This document shows, in pieces, positions 8,897 to 17,504 of a stretch of 64,000 bases of DNA. The stretch's first letter is position 1. Each line of letters starts with the position of its first letter. This DNA is from Oscillospiraceae bacterium (lineage in GTDB: Bacteria; Bacillota; Clostridia; Oscillospirales; Oscillospiraceae), in assembly GCA_015068035.1 (NCBI GenBank), contig SVLI01000001.1, forward strand, positions 248,001 through 312,000. Reading direction: 5' to 3'. The notes beneath the pieces are model-generated. The model did no database searches, was not told where the DNA came from, and was given only the letters and a program-made list of their open reading frames with translations. The position numbers and the translations under genes are program-made.

Positions 8897-10126
8897 ATGG
8901 AACAGAAGATCTTATCCGTCTCCGAGCTCAACGAGCACATCCGGCTGCTGCTGGACGGAGACGATCTGCTCGCCGGGCTCTGTGTGCGCGGCGAGCTTTC
9001 CAACTATAAGATCTACCCATCCGGACATCATTATTTCACGCTCAAGGACGACAAATGCGCCCTGCGCTGCGTCATGTTCCGCTCGAGCGCGGAGAAGCTG
9101 CGGTTTCGTCCGGAAAACGGCCTGCGCGTGCTGGTGACAGGACGGGTGAGTGTCTATCCGCGCGACGGGGCATATCAGCTCTACTGCAGCTCGCTGACGC
9201 CGGAGGGCGTGGGGGATCTGCATCTCGCTTTCGAGCAGCTCAAGGCCAAGCTGGAGGCGGAGGGTCTGTTTGACCGCGCGCGGAAAAAGCCTCTGCCCGC
9301 TTTCCCGAAGCGCATCGCCGTGATCACCTCCGGCGCCGGCGCCGCGGTGCGGGACATTATCCGCGTGCTGCGCGCACGCTGGCCGATGAGCAAGGTCATC
9401 ATCCTGCCCGTGCGCGTGCAGGGCGCCGAAGCGCCGCCCGAGATCGTCGGCGCGCTGCGCTATGCAAACCGCTGGCAGGTTGCCGACCTCATCATCACGG
9501 GCCGCGGCGGCGGCTCCATCGAGGATCTCTGGGCTTTCAATGATGAGCGCGTGGCGCGCGCCATTGCGCAGAGCGAAATCCCCGTCATCTCTGCTGTGGG
9601 GCACGAACCGGATGTAACCATCGCGGACTATGTTGCCGACCTGCGCGCGGCCACGCCGTCCAACGGTGCGGAGCTCGCCGTGCCCGACCAGATGGAGATG
9701 CGCGCGCATTTGCAGCAGCTGCGCACCCGCTGCCGGGAGGCGCTGAACAAACAGCTGCGCGTCCGGCGCGAAAAGCTCGGCCTTTATGCGGAGCGGCGCG
9801 CGCTGCGCGATCCGCTGCGTTTGATTGAATATAAGCGGCAACTGCTTGACAGCGTATCGCTGCGCATGGTTTCTGCCCAGCGCGAATCGCTGGCCCACCG
9901 GCGGCGCGCACAGGCGGAATATGCCGCAAAGCTGGATGCGCTGAGCCCCCTGAAGGTGCTCGCGCGCGGCTACTCCATTGCCCGGAATACAGACGGGCTG
10001 CCCCTGCGCTCGGCAGCGCAGGTTTCTCCGGGTGAGAAAATCGACCTGACGCTTTCAGACGGCGCACTGCGCTGCGCCGTGGAGGAGGTTTATCATGGCC
10101 ACAACGAAGAAACAGCCGGACTTTGA
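8897..10126 (+). CDS. xseA: exodeoxyribonuclease VII large subunit
   Basis: 409 residues. Catalytic subunit of the single-strand-specific exonuclease that trims DNA in both directions. An N-terminal OB fold (about 1-100, motif GELSNYK...GHHYFTLKD) leads to the nuclease core (RIAVITSGAGAAVRDI, then GRGGGSIEDLWAFNDE and SAVGHEPDVTI). A C-terminal coiled-coil region, rich in Arg and Leu, follows. It starts 2 bases after nusB and overlaps xseB by 32 bases, so the two subunits are coupled. Confidence 0.96.
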   Translation: MEQKILSVSELNEHIRLLLDGDDLLAGLCVRGELSNYKIYPSGHHYFTLKDDKCALRCVMFRSSAEKLRFRPENGLRVLVTGRVSVYPRDGAYQLYCSSLTPEGVGDLHLAFEQLKAKLEAEGLFDRARKKPLPAFPKRIAVITSGAGAAVRDIIRVLRARWPMSKVIILPVRVQGAEAPPEIVGALRYANRWQVADLIITGRGGGSIEDLWAFNDERVARAIAQSEIPVISAVGHEPDVTIADYVADLRAATPSNGAELAVPDQMEMRAHLQQLRTRCREALNKQLRVRREKLGLYAERRALRDPLRLIEYKRQLLDSVSLRMVSAQRESLAHRRRAQAEYAAKLDALSPLKVLARGYSIARNTDGLPLRSAAQVSPGEKIDLTLSDGALRCAVEEVYHGHNEETAGL

Positions 10127-10337
10127 GGAGGCGCTCGCGCGCCTCGGCACAATCGTCTCAAAGCTGGAAAGCGGCGATGCGCCGCTCGCGGAATCGCTCG
10201 CGCTCTTTGAGGAGGGCACGGCGCTGCTTGCGCACTGCGAAAAGCTGCTTGACGGCGCCGAACAGCAGGTTCTGCGCCTGAGCAAGGGGCCGGACGGCGC
10301 ACCGCGCGAGACGCCGTTTGACGAGGCGGAGGCATGA
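10095..10337 (+). CDS. xseB: exodeoxyribonuclease VII small subunit
   Basis: 80 residues, the normal size. Helical subunit that binds XseA. It shows the family pattern: DFEEALARLGTIVSKLESGD, then PLAESLALFEEG, then an amphipathic helix. ATG at 10095 follows GAGGAGGTTT located inside the end of xseA, giving an unusually long 32-bp overlap. The stop overlaps the ispA start by 4 bases (ATGA). Confidence 0.93.
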   Translation: MATTKKQPDFEEALARLGTIVSKLESGDAPLAESLALFEEGTALLAHCEKLLDGAEQQVLRLSKGPDGAPRETPFDEAEA

Positions 10338-11215
10338 CCTTTTCCGAGCGCTACGATGCGCATCTCACAGCCATCACGGCCGCCCTCGCCGCCTGCTTCG
10401 GAAAAGAGAAGCGCGGCTTTGCCTTTGACGGGCTGCTCGAGGCGATGGATTACAGCCTCATGGCGGGCGGCAAGCGCGTGCGTCCGGTGTTGACGCTGGA
10501 ATTTTGCCGCGTCTGCGGCGGCGACGTAACCGCTGCGCTTGACGTTGCCTGTGCCGTTGAGCTGCTGCACACCTACAGCCTGATTCATGACGATCTGCCC
10601 TGCATGGACAATGATGACCTGCGCCGCGGCAAGCCGACCAACCACAAGGTCTTCGGCGAGTGTACCGCCGTGCTGGCGGGTGACGCGCTGCAGGCCGAGG
10701 CCTTCGGAAAGATTCTGCGCTGCGCGCTCCCGGCGGAGCGCCGCGCTGCCTGCGCGGAAGCGCTGGCCGACGCCGCGGGAATTGACGGCATCTGCGGCGG
10801 GCAGTTCATGGACATGATGGGCGGATCGCAGCGCCTGTCGGAAGAAGAACTTTCGGAGCTGCAGGGCCGCAAAACCGGCAGTCTGCTCCTGGCCGCGTGC
10901 CGCATGGGCGTGCTCGCAGCGGGCGGAAGCCCCGCGCAGGAGGACGCCGCCTGCCGCTACGGCGCGGCGCTCGGCGCGGCCTTTCAGATCCGCGATGACA
11001 TGCTCGACGCCCTCTCCACAGAGCAGGAGCTCGGCAAGCCCATCGGCTCCGATGCGGCAAACGGAAAAACCACCTTCCTGTCGCTCTGGGGCGCGGAAAA
11101 ATGTGCCGCTGCGGTGGACAGGCTCACCCGCGCTGCGATCGACGCGGCGAAAGAATTTCCGGAGAGCGACTTCCTCTGTGAACTGGCACGTTATCTGGCC
11201 GGAAGAGGCGTCTGA
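10334..11215 (+). CDS. ispA: farnesyl/geranyl diphosphate synthase (polyprenyl synthetase)
   Basis: 293 residues. Condenses isopentenyl diphosphate with allylic diphosphates to make farnesyl diphosphate for undecaprenyl-phosphate and quinone synthesis. The first Asp-rich motif (HDDLPCMDNDD), the AGGKRVRP substrate-binding segment and the second Asp-rich motif (FQIRDDMLD) are all present. It overlaps xseB by 4 bases and precedes dxs, the classic xseB-ispA-dxs order that joins isoprenoid supply with DNA repair genes. Chain length (C15) is inferred from family and context. Confidence 0.95.
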   Translation: MTFSERYDAHLTAITAALAACFGKEKRGFAFDGLLEAMDYSLMAGGKRVRPVLTLEFCRVCGGDVTAALDVACAVELLHTYSLIHDDLPCMDNDDLRRGKPTNHKVFGECTAVLAGDALQAEAFGKILRCALPAERRAACAEALADAAGIDGICGGQFMDMMGGSQRLSEEELSELQGRKTGSLLLAACRMGVLAAGGSPAQEDAACRYGAALGAAFQIRDDMLDALSTEQELGKPIGSDAANGKTTFLSLWGAEKCAAAVDRLTRAAIDAAKEFPESDFLCELARYLAGRGV

Positions 11216-11265
11216 GGCCGCTTCTCCGTGAATATTTTTCTAATTATTCAAATATTTCTGTATAA

Positions 11266-11304
11266 AATTGCGCCCGGCTCTTGTAATGTCGGGCGCAATT
11301 TGTT
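11266..11304 (+). terminator. weak terminator or attenuating hairpin between ispA and dxs
   Basis: AATTGCGCCC (11266-11275) pairs with GGGCGCAATT (11291-11300), followed only by TGTT. It probably reduces read-through from ispA. The hairpin overlaps the putative dxs promoter. Confidence 0.5.
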
Positions 11305-11309
11305 ATGAT
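11281..11309 (+). promoter_or_regulatory. putative dxs promoter
   Basis: TTGTAA (11281-11286), a 17-bp spacer and TATGAT (11304-11309). A start near 11316 would leave a leader of about 60 bases before the TTG start of dxs. Confidence 0.5.
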
Positions 11310-11375
11310 ACTGAATTGCCCGCAGGGTGTATATATAAGCAGTACGAAAGACAAAGACAACAGAGGGGATCGTTT

Positions 11376-13229
11376 TTGGAGATTTTGAATACCATTCATT
11401 CCCCGGCGGATGTGCGCGCCCTTCCGGAAGACCGGCTGGATGCGCTGTGTGCGGAAATAAGGGAATTTTTAGTGCAGAGTCTGTCCGTTACCGGCGGACA
11501 TCTCAGCTCCAACCTCGGCGTTGTGGAGCTGACCGTGGCGCTGCACCGGGTTTTTGATACAGAGACAGACAGACTCGTGTTCGACGTCGGGCATCAGTGC
11601 TATGTGCACAAGCTCCTGACCGGCCGGCGCGAAGCCTTTGATACCTTGCGCCGGCTGGACGGAATCTCCGGCTTTCCGAAGCCGGTTGAGAGCGTGCACG
11701 ATGCCTTCATCGCGGGACATGCCTCCAACTCCATCTCCGTCGCGCTCGGCATGGCGCGCGCACGGCGGGAGCTCGGCGGGGATTACCGCGTTGTCGCCCT
11801 CCTCGGCGACGGAGCGCTGACCGGCGGCCTTGCCTACGAGGGTCTCGCCGATGCGGGCGAGAGCGGGGAAAACCTCATCGTCGTGCTCAACGACAACGGC
11901 ATGTCCATCGGGCCGAACGTCGGCGGCATCGCGCGGCTGCTTTCCCACGCGCGCATGCGTCCGGGCTATCTGCGCTTCAAGCGCGCCTACCGCCGCTTCT
12001 TCCGGCGCTGGCCGACGCTCTATGCATTCAACCACAGGATTAAAGAGCGGCTCAAGGGCAGTCTGCTCGGCAGCAATATGTTTGAAGAGATGGGCTTTTA
12101 CTATCTCGGGCCGGTGGATGGGCACGACTGTGCCGAGGTGGAGCGCATCCTGCGCTTCGCGCGCGAGCTGGACGTGCCTGTTCTGGTGCATGTGCTGACC
12201 GAAAAGGGGCACGGCTGCTCTTTTGCGCAGGCGCAGCCGAACGTCTACCACGGCGTCGGCTCTTACGAGCCGGAAACCGGTGCGCTGCCGGAGAAGGCGC
12301 CGGATTTCTCCTCCGTGTTCGGGGACGCGCTCGTGGAGCTTGCGCAGACCGACAAGCGCATCTTCGCCATCACCGCCGCCATGGAATCCGGCACCGGACT
12401 TTCCGGCTTTGCCGAGCAATTCCCGGACCGCTTTTTTGACGTTGGCATCGCGGAGGGGCACGCAGCGGCCATGGCCGCCGGGCTGGCAAAACAGGGCGCT
12501 GTGCCCGTCTTTGCCGTGTACTCCTGCTTCCTCCAGCGCGCCTATGACATGCTGATTCACGACTGTGCGCTGCAAAAGCTGCACGTCGTTTTCTGCGTGG
12601 ACCGCGCCGGGCTTGTCGGCCGGGACGGGGAAACGCATCACGGCGTATTCGACGTGAGCTATCTCTCCTCCGTCCCCGGCCTGACGCTGCTCAGCCCCGC
12701 CTCCTTCGCGGAACTGCGGGAGATGCTGCGCATCGCCGTAACGGAGCTTTCCGGCCCTGTCGCCATCCGCTATCCGCGCGGAGGCGAGGGAGAATACACC
12801 GAAGACCGCGCCCGCAAGGCATGCTCCGTGCTGCGCGAGGGCACGGACATTACGCTCGTGAGCTACGGCACCATGATCAACGAGGTGCTTTCGGCCGCCG
12901 AGCAGCTCTCCTGGGCGGGCATTTCCGCCGAGGTGCTCAAGCTCGGCCTCATCCGTCCGCTTGACGCCGAGCCCGTTCTCGATTCCGTCCGAAAAAGCGG
13001 CGCGCTGCTCGTGGCGGAGGAGGTCTGCGCTGCCGGCAGCGTGGGCGAGGCACTCGCCGCCGCCCTTGCCAAAAACGGCGTGACGGCAAAGCTCCGCCTT
13101 TTGAGCCTCGGCAACGGAATCGTGCCGCAGGGCAGCGTTGCCGAGCTGCGTGCAAGATGCGGCATGGATTCGGTCAGCATTGCGCACACCGCGCGTGAAC
13201 TTCTGGGAGAAACCGTATGCCAAAAGTAA
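11376..13229 (+). CDS. dxs: 1-deoxy-D-xylulose-5-phosphate synthase
   Basis: 617 residues, usual length. First step of the MEP isoprenoid pathway: pyruvate plus glyceraldehyde 3-phosphate gives DXP, using thiamine diphosphate. It shows the ThDP-binding motif GDGALTGG...NDNGMSI, the early VFDVGHQCYVHK region and the transketolase-like second domain. TTG at 11376 is chosen because AGAGGGGA lies six bases upstream and the protein then begins with the family pattern (SPADVRALPEDRLDALCAEIREFL in pieces). The in-frame extension to 11268 would cross the intergenic hairpin. It overlaps tlyA by 13 bases. Confidence 0.95.
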   Translation: MEILNTIHSPADVRALPEDRLDALCAEIREFLVQSLSVTGGHLSSNLGVVELTVALHRVFDTETDRLVFDVGHQCYVHKLLTGRREAFDTLRRLDGISGFPKPVESVHDAFIAGHASNSISVALGMARARRELGGDYRVVALLGDGALTGGLAYEGLADAGESGENLIVVLNDNGMSIGPNVGGIARLLSHARMRPGYLRFKRAYRRFFRRWPTLYAFNHRIKERLKGSLLGSNMFEEMGFYYLGPVDGHDCAEVERILRFARELDVPVLVHVLTEKGHGCSFAQAQPNVYHGVGSYEPETGALPEKAPDFSSVFGDALVELAQTDKRIFAITAAMESGTGLSGFAEQFPDRFFDVGIAEGHAAAMAAGLAKQGAVPVFAVYSCFLQRAYDMLIHDCALQKLHVVFCVDRAGLVGRDGETHHGVFDVSYLSSVPGLTLLSPASFAELREMLRIAVTELSGPVAIRYPRGGEGEYTEDRARKACSVLREGTDITLVSYGTMINEVLSAAEQLSWAGISAEVLKLGLIRPLDAEPVLDSVRKSGALLVAEEVCAAGSVGEALAAALAKNGVTAKLRLLSLGNGIVPQGSVAELRARCGMDSVSIAHTARELLGETVCQK

Positions 13230-14038
13230 GACTTGACCAACTTGTATTTGACCGCGGCCTCGTGCCGAGCCGCGAGCGCGCAAAGACCAGCATCATGGCC
13301 GGTCTCGTTTTCGTCAACGGTCAGCGGGCAGACAAAGCCGGCGCGCTCGTTGATCCCGCCTGTCAGATCGAGCTGCGCGGCAAGGCCGTGCCTTATGTCA
13401 GCCGCGGCGGGCTGAAGCTGGAAAAGGCGCTCAAGGTCTTTTCCCGCGATCCCGCGGGGCTGACCTGTCTGGACTGCGGCGCCTCCACAGGCGGCTTCAC
13501 AGACGTGCTGCTGCGTGCCGGGGCAAGCAAGGTCTACGCCGTGGACGTCGGCTACGGGCAGCTTGCCTACAGTCTGCGCCAGGACGAGCGCGTGGTGTGC
13601 ATGGAGCGCACAAACGCGCGTTATCTCACGCGCGAGCAGATTCCGGACGAGATTGACCTGACCGTGATGGACATGAGCTTCATCTCTCTGCATCTGGTGC
13701 TTCCCGCCGTGAGCGCGCTGCTGCGCGATGGTGGCGAGGTGCTGTGCCTCATCAAGCCGCAGTTTGAGGCCGGGAAGGACAAGGTCGGCAAAAAGGGCGT
13801 CGTGCGCGACGCGAAGGTGCACGAGGAAGTGCTGGAAGACTTCCTGCGCCGCGCGCCGGAGGCCGGTTTTTCCGTTTTGGGGCTGGACTTTTCGCCCATC
13901 CGGGGGCCGGAGGGCAACATTGAATACCTGGGCTATCTGAAAAAGGGCAGTTTTACCGCGCCGCTGCCGGACATTCCGGCGCTGGTGCGCGCCTCACACG
14001 AGGCCATAGAGACAAAGACGGGCGAGTCTTCGCTTTGA
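13217..14038 (+). CDS. tlyA: TlyA family rRNA (cytidine-2'-O)-methyltransferase
   Basis: 273 residues. An N-terminal S4 RNA-binding domain (about 1-60) is fused to an FtsJ/RrmJ-like methyltransferase with SAM motif LDCGASTGGFTDVLL. The family methylates 16S and/or 23S rRNA ribose at cytidines, although some members were first described as haemolysins. The start overlaps the dxs end, and nadK follows after 17 bases. The dxs-tlyA-nadK-argR order is conserved in many Clostridia and Bacilli. Confidence 0.93.
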   Translation: MPKVRLDQLVFDRGLVPSRERAKTSIMAGLVFVNGQRADKAGALVDPACQIELRGKAVPYVSRGGLKLEKALKVFSRDPAGLTCLDCGASTGGFTDVLLRAGASKVYAVDVGYGQLAYSLRQDERVVCMERTNARYLTREQIPDEIDLTVMDMSFISLHLVLPAVSALLRDGGEVLCLIKPQFEAGKDKVGKKGVVRDAKVHEEVLEDFLRRAPEAGFSVLGLDFSPIRGPEGNIEYLGYLKKGSFTAPLPDIPALVRASHEAIETKTGESSL

Positions 14039-14055
14039 GAGAAAGGGGACCTGAC

Positions 14056-14916
14056 ATGAGCGGTCACGTCGTTTTGTGTCCGAACCCACACCGGGATACG
14101 GATCTGGCGCACACGCTCCGCGCCAAAGTCCTGTTGGAGAACGCGGGGGAGGCGGTGCGCGTCTGCCCGATTCTGAGCGGCGGGAGCAAGCTTCCCCCGG
14201 CAGAGGGAATCGAAACCGCATCCCTTGAAAGCGCCCTGCCCGGCGCAAAGCTTGTTGTCTGCTTCGGCGGCGACGGCACGCTGCTGCACACGGCGCGCGC
14301 CGTCATGCGGGAGAAAATCCCGCTCCTCGGCGTGAATCTGGGCAGCAAGGGTTTTTTGACCGATCTGCCCGCCGACGGGCTTGCACGGCTGATTGAGGCC
14401 GCGCGCGGCGACTATGTGCCGGAGTCGCGCATGATGCTGGATGTGGAGCTGCAGCGCGCGGACGGCACGGTGCTGCGCGACACCGTGCTCAACGACGTGG
14501 CCATCCACGGCATCGCCAACACCATCCGCGTAAAAGCGCTCGGAGACGGCAGCGTCATCACGGATTTCCCCGGCGACGGCATCATCTGCGCCACGCCGAC
14601 GGGCTCCACGGCCTACTCCATGTCCGCGGGCGGGCCGCTTGTCGAGCCGACGGCGCGCAATCTGATTCTCACGCCCATCTGCGCCCACGCGCTGATGACG
14701 CGCTCCTTTGTCCTTGCGCCGGAGCGAAAGGTGGAGCTGCACGTCGGCGACCTGAACCGAAAACGCGCCGTTCTCTCGCTGGACGGCAACGCGCACGAGC
14801 TTCAGCACGGGGATGTCGTGCGCATCACCCGCTCTGTATACGAAACCGTCTTTGCCCGCGTCAGCGGCAGAAGTTTTTACGATATTGCCTATGAAAAACT
14901 GGGGGAAAGAGCATGA
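14056..14916 (+). CDS. nadK: NAD kinase
   Basis: 286 residues. Phosphorylates NAD to NADP in the cytoplasm. The diagnostic GGDGT motif (VCFGGDGTLLH) and the second conserved block GDGIICATPTGSTAYSMSAGGP are present. ATG at 14056 follows AGAAAGGGG; the upstream in-frame TTG at 14035 has no ribosome site. The stop overlaps the argR start by 4 bases. Confidence 0.95.
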   Translation: MSGHVVLCPNPHRDTDLAHTLRAKVLLENAGEAVRVCPILSGGSKLPPAEGIETASLESALPGAKLVVCFGGDGTLLHTARAVMREKIPLLGVNLGSKGFLTDLPADGLARLIEAARGDYVPESRMMLDVELQRADGTVLRDTVLNDVAIHGIANTIRVKALGDGSVITDFPGDGIICATPTGSTAYSMSAGGPLVEPTARNLILTPICAHALMTRSFVLAPERKVELHVGDLNRKRAVLSLDGNAHELQHGDVVRITRSVYETVFARVSGRSFYDIAYEKLGERA

Positions 14917-15362
14917 AAAACGCAAGACAGGCCAAAATTCTGGAAATCATCGCAGAGCGCGATATTGACACGCAGAACAATCTTTTGGAGGCACTGCAGC
15001 AGGCTGGCGTCAAGAGCACGCAGGCCACCGTCAGCCGGGACATCCGCGAGCTGCGCCTTGTCAAGGAGCTGACCGCGAGCGGCGGTTACCGCTACACGGC
15101 GAGCAGCCGCGACGAGGCCGGCGATTTTGACCTTCGGCTGAGAAAAATCTTCCGCGAATGCGTCAAGAGCTACGCCGTGGCGCAGAACCTTGTTGTCATC
15201 AAAACGCTGCCGGGGCTGGCAAACGGCGCCTGCTCCGCGCTCGACAGTATGAATATTCCACATCTTGTCGGCTCGATCGCCGGCGATGACACGGTCTTCC
15301 TCGCGATGACAGACCTGCTCTCCGCCGAAGCTTTCTGCCGCGAACTGAAGGAGATGCTCTGA
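14913..15362 (+). CDS. argR: arginine repressor ArgR
   Basis: 149 residues. An N-terminal winged helix (helix QATVSRDIRELRL) binds ARG boxes; the C-terminal domain forms the hexamer and binds arginine (AGDDTVFLAM). It controls arginine synthesis and catabolism genes, none of which lie in this window. It overlaps nadK by 4 bases. In many Firmicutes recN follows argR at this place; here a threonine aldolase gene follows instead. Confidence 0.95.
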   Translation: MKNARQAKILEIIAERDIDTQNNLLEALQQAGVKSTQATVSRDIRELRLVKELTASGGYRYTASSRDEAGDFDLRLRKIFRECVKSYAVAQNLVVIKTLPGLANGACSALDSMNIPHLVGSIAGDDTVFLAMTDLLSAEAFCRELKEML

Positions 15363-15366
15363 AACG

Positions 15367-16392
15367 ATGTTACGCTTTGATTCTGACTACATGGAAGGCT
15401 GCTGCCCGGAGATCCTCCGGCGGCTGACCGAAATCAACCTGCAAAAAAACACCGGCTACGGTGAGGATGAAATCTGCAACGCCGCGCGGGAGAAGATCCG
15501 CGCCGCCTGCGGCTGTCCGGAGGCCGAGGTGCGCTTCATCTCGGGCGGCACGCAGACCAACTCGCTGATGATCGGCGCGCTGCTGCGCCCCTATGAGGGC
15601 GTGCTGTCCGCTGACAGCGGCCACATCACCGGGCACGAGGCCGGCGCCATCGAGCACGGCGGACACAAGGTTTTGACGCTGCCGAATCACGACGGACTTG
15701 TGGACGCTGCGGATGTGCACAGCTATATGCGCGCTTTTCTCGCGGACGAGGCCCGCACGCATCTTGTGCAGCCGGGCATGGTCTATATCTCCCACCCCAC
15801 CGAATACGGCACACTCTATTCCCGCGCCCGGCTCGAGGCGCTGCGCGCGGCCTGCGACGAATACGGCCTGAAGCTGTATATGGACGGCGCGCGTCTCGGC
15901 TACGGCCTCGCCACGCCGGGCACCGACCTCACGCTGCGTGACATTGCGCGGCTTGTGGATGCATTCTACATCGGCGGCACCAAGGTCGGCGCGCTTTTCG
16001 GAGAGGCCGTTGTTGTGCCGAACCCGAAGCTCATTCCCCATTTCTTCACGATGATCAAGCAGCACGGCGCGCTGCTGGCCAAGGGCTGGGTCCTGGGTCT
16101 GCAGTTCGACACGCTGTTTACGGACGGACTGTATCTGCGCGCGGCGGAAAACGCCATCGCCACGGCCGCCGTTTTGCGGGAAGGCCTGCGCGCGAAGGGC
16201 GTGGAGTTTTATATTGACTCCCCCACGAATCAGATTTTCCCGGTTCTGGACAACGAAAAGATCGCGGAGCTGCGCAAACAGGTCAGCTTCAACCTCTGGG
16301 CGCCGCTGGATGAAACACGCAGCGTGATTCGCTTTGTCACCAGCTGGGCAAGCGAGGAAGCGGATATTCAGGCGCTGCTTCGCCTGTTCTGA
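15367..16392 (+). CDS. low-specificity L-threonine aldolase (PLP-dependent)
   Basis: 341 residues. Fold-type I PLP enzyme of the beta-eliminating lyase/threonine aldolase family, cleaving threonine to glycine and acetaldehyde. Visible features are FISGGTQTNSL, HITGHEAGAIE, the PLP-contact LYMDGARLGYGL and the likely PLP lysine in YIGGTKVGALFGE. ATG at 15367 is 4 bases after argR, so it is likely co-transcribed. Family and cofactor are clear. The exact preferred substrate is inferred. Confidence 0.88.
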   Translation: MLRFDSDYMEGCCPEILRRLTEINLQKNTGYGEDEICNAAREKIRAACGCPEAEVRFISGGTQTNSLMIGALLRPYEGVLSADSGHITGHEAGAIEHGGHKVLTLPNHDGLVDAADVHSYMRAFLADEARTHLVQPGMVYISHPTEYGTLYSRARLEALRAACDEYGLKLYMDGARLGYGLATPGTDLTLRDIARLVDAFYIGGTKVGALFGEAVVVPNPKLIPHFFTMIKQHGALLAKGWVLGLQFDTLFTDGLYLRAAENAIATAAVLREGLRAKGVEFYIDSPTNQIFPVLDNEKIAELRKQVSFNLWAPLDETRSVIRFVTSWASEEADIQALLRLF

Positions 16393-16460
16393 TTTCTCTC
16401 AAGCCAACATACTTTTACTGAAACAACACGTTTTCCATTCTTTCCGAAGGAGGAAGCAAC

Positions 16461-17504
16461 ATGAATATCATCGTGCTTTGCGGCGGCCTGAGCAACGAAC
16501 GCGACGTCTCCATCTCCAGCGGCGTCGGCGTCACCCGTGCCCTGCGTGAGCGGGGGCACAAGGCCGTGCTGGTTGACCTGTTTCTCGGATATCCGGGAAG
16601 CTTTGATGACCCCATGGAGGTTTTTGACCGTCCCTGGGATGATCAGGGCTTTTCCATCCGGGAGGACACGCCCGACCTCGATGCCGTGCGCGCAAGCCGC
16701 AAGCAGGAAAATGACTGCCTGCTCGGCGACAACGTCATTCCCCTCTGCCGCGCGGCGGACATCGTTTTTCTCGCGCTGCACGGCGATGACGGCGAAAACG
16801 GCCGTCTGCAGGCCACGCTGGACGTCCATAACATCCGCTACACCGGCAGCGGCTATCTCGGCAGCGCGGTCGCGATGAACAAAACGCTTTCCAAGCAGCT
16901 CTTCCTCGCCGGCGGCGTGCCGACGCCGCTGGGCATCACGCTCCGCCGCGGCGAAGCGCCCTATGCAAATGTGGGCTTCCCCTGCGTTGTCAAGCCCAGC
17001 TCCGGCGGCAGCAGCGTCGGCACCTCGGTGGTCTACGAGGAAAAGGATTACCTCCCCGCGCTGGAAGAGGCTTTCTCTTTCGAGGACGCCGTGCTGGTGG
17101 AGACCTTTGTCAACGCACGGGAACTGACCGTCAGCGTGCTGGACGGCAAAGCCCTGCCCGTGATCGAGATCATCCCCAAAGCCGGTTTTTATGACTACAA
17201 GAACAAATATCAGGCCGGCTTGACGGAGGAGATCTGCCCCGCGCCCATCACGCCCGAGCAGACGGCGCAGGTGCAGGCGCTTGCGGAAAAGGTCACGGAA
17301 ATTCTGATGATCGATGCATATTGCCGCGTGGATTTTCTGATGGACAAAGAAAGCGGCATAATGTATTGCCTTGAGGCCAACACCCTGCCCGGCATGACGC
17401 CCACAAGCCTCATCCCGCAGGCAGCCCGCGAGATCGGCATGGATTACGGCGAGCTCTGCGAACAGCTCATCGCCGTATCCCTGAAAAAGTACGGAGCACA
17501 ATGA
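16461..17504 (+). CDS. ddl: D-alanine--D-alanine ligase
   Basis: 347 residues. ATP-grasp enzyme making D-Ala-D-Ala for peptidoglycan. The N-terminal LCGGLSNERDVSISSG motif, the ATP-grasp loop KPSSGGSSVGTS and the C-terminal metal-binding region YCLEANTLPGMTP are present. AAGGAGG precedes ATG at 16461. It overlaps murF by 4 bases, so the dipeptide maker and the enzyme that adds it are coupled. No convincing promoter was found in the 68-base gap upstream. Confidence 0.95.
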   Translation: MNIIVLCGGLSNERDVSISSGVGVTRALRERGHKAVLVDLFLGYPGSFDDPMEVFDRPWDDQGFSIREDTPDLDAVRASRKQENDCLLGDNVIPLCRAADIVFLALHGDDGENGRLQATLDVHNIRYTGSGYLGSAVAMNKTLSKQLFLAGGVPTPLGITLRRGEAPYANVGFPCVVKPSSGGSSVGTSVVYEEKDYLPALEEAFSFEDAVLVETFVNARELTVSVLDGKALPVIEIIPKAGFYDYKNKYQAGLTEEICPAPITPEQTAQVQALAEKVTEILMIDAYCRVDFLMDKESGIMYCLEANTLPGMTPTSLIPQAAREIGMDYGELCEQLIAVSLKKYGAQ

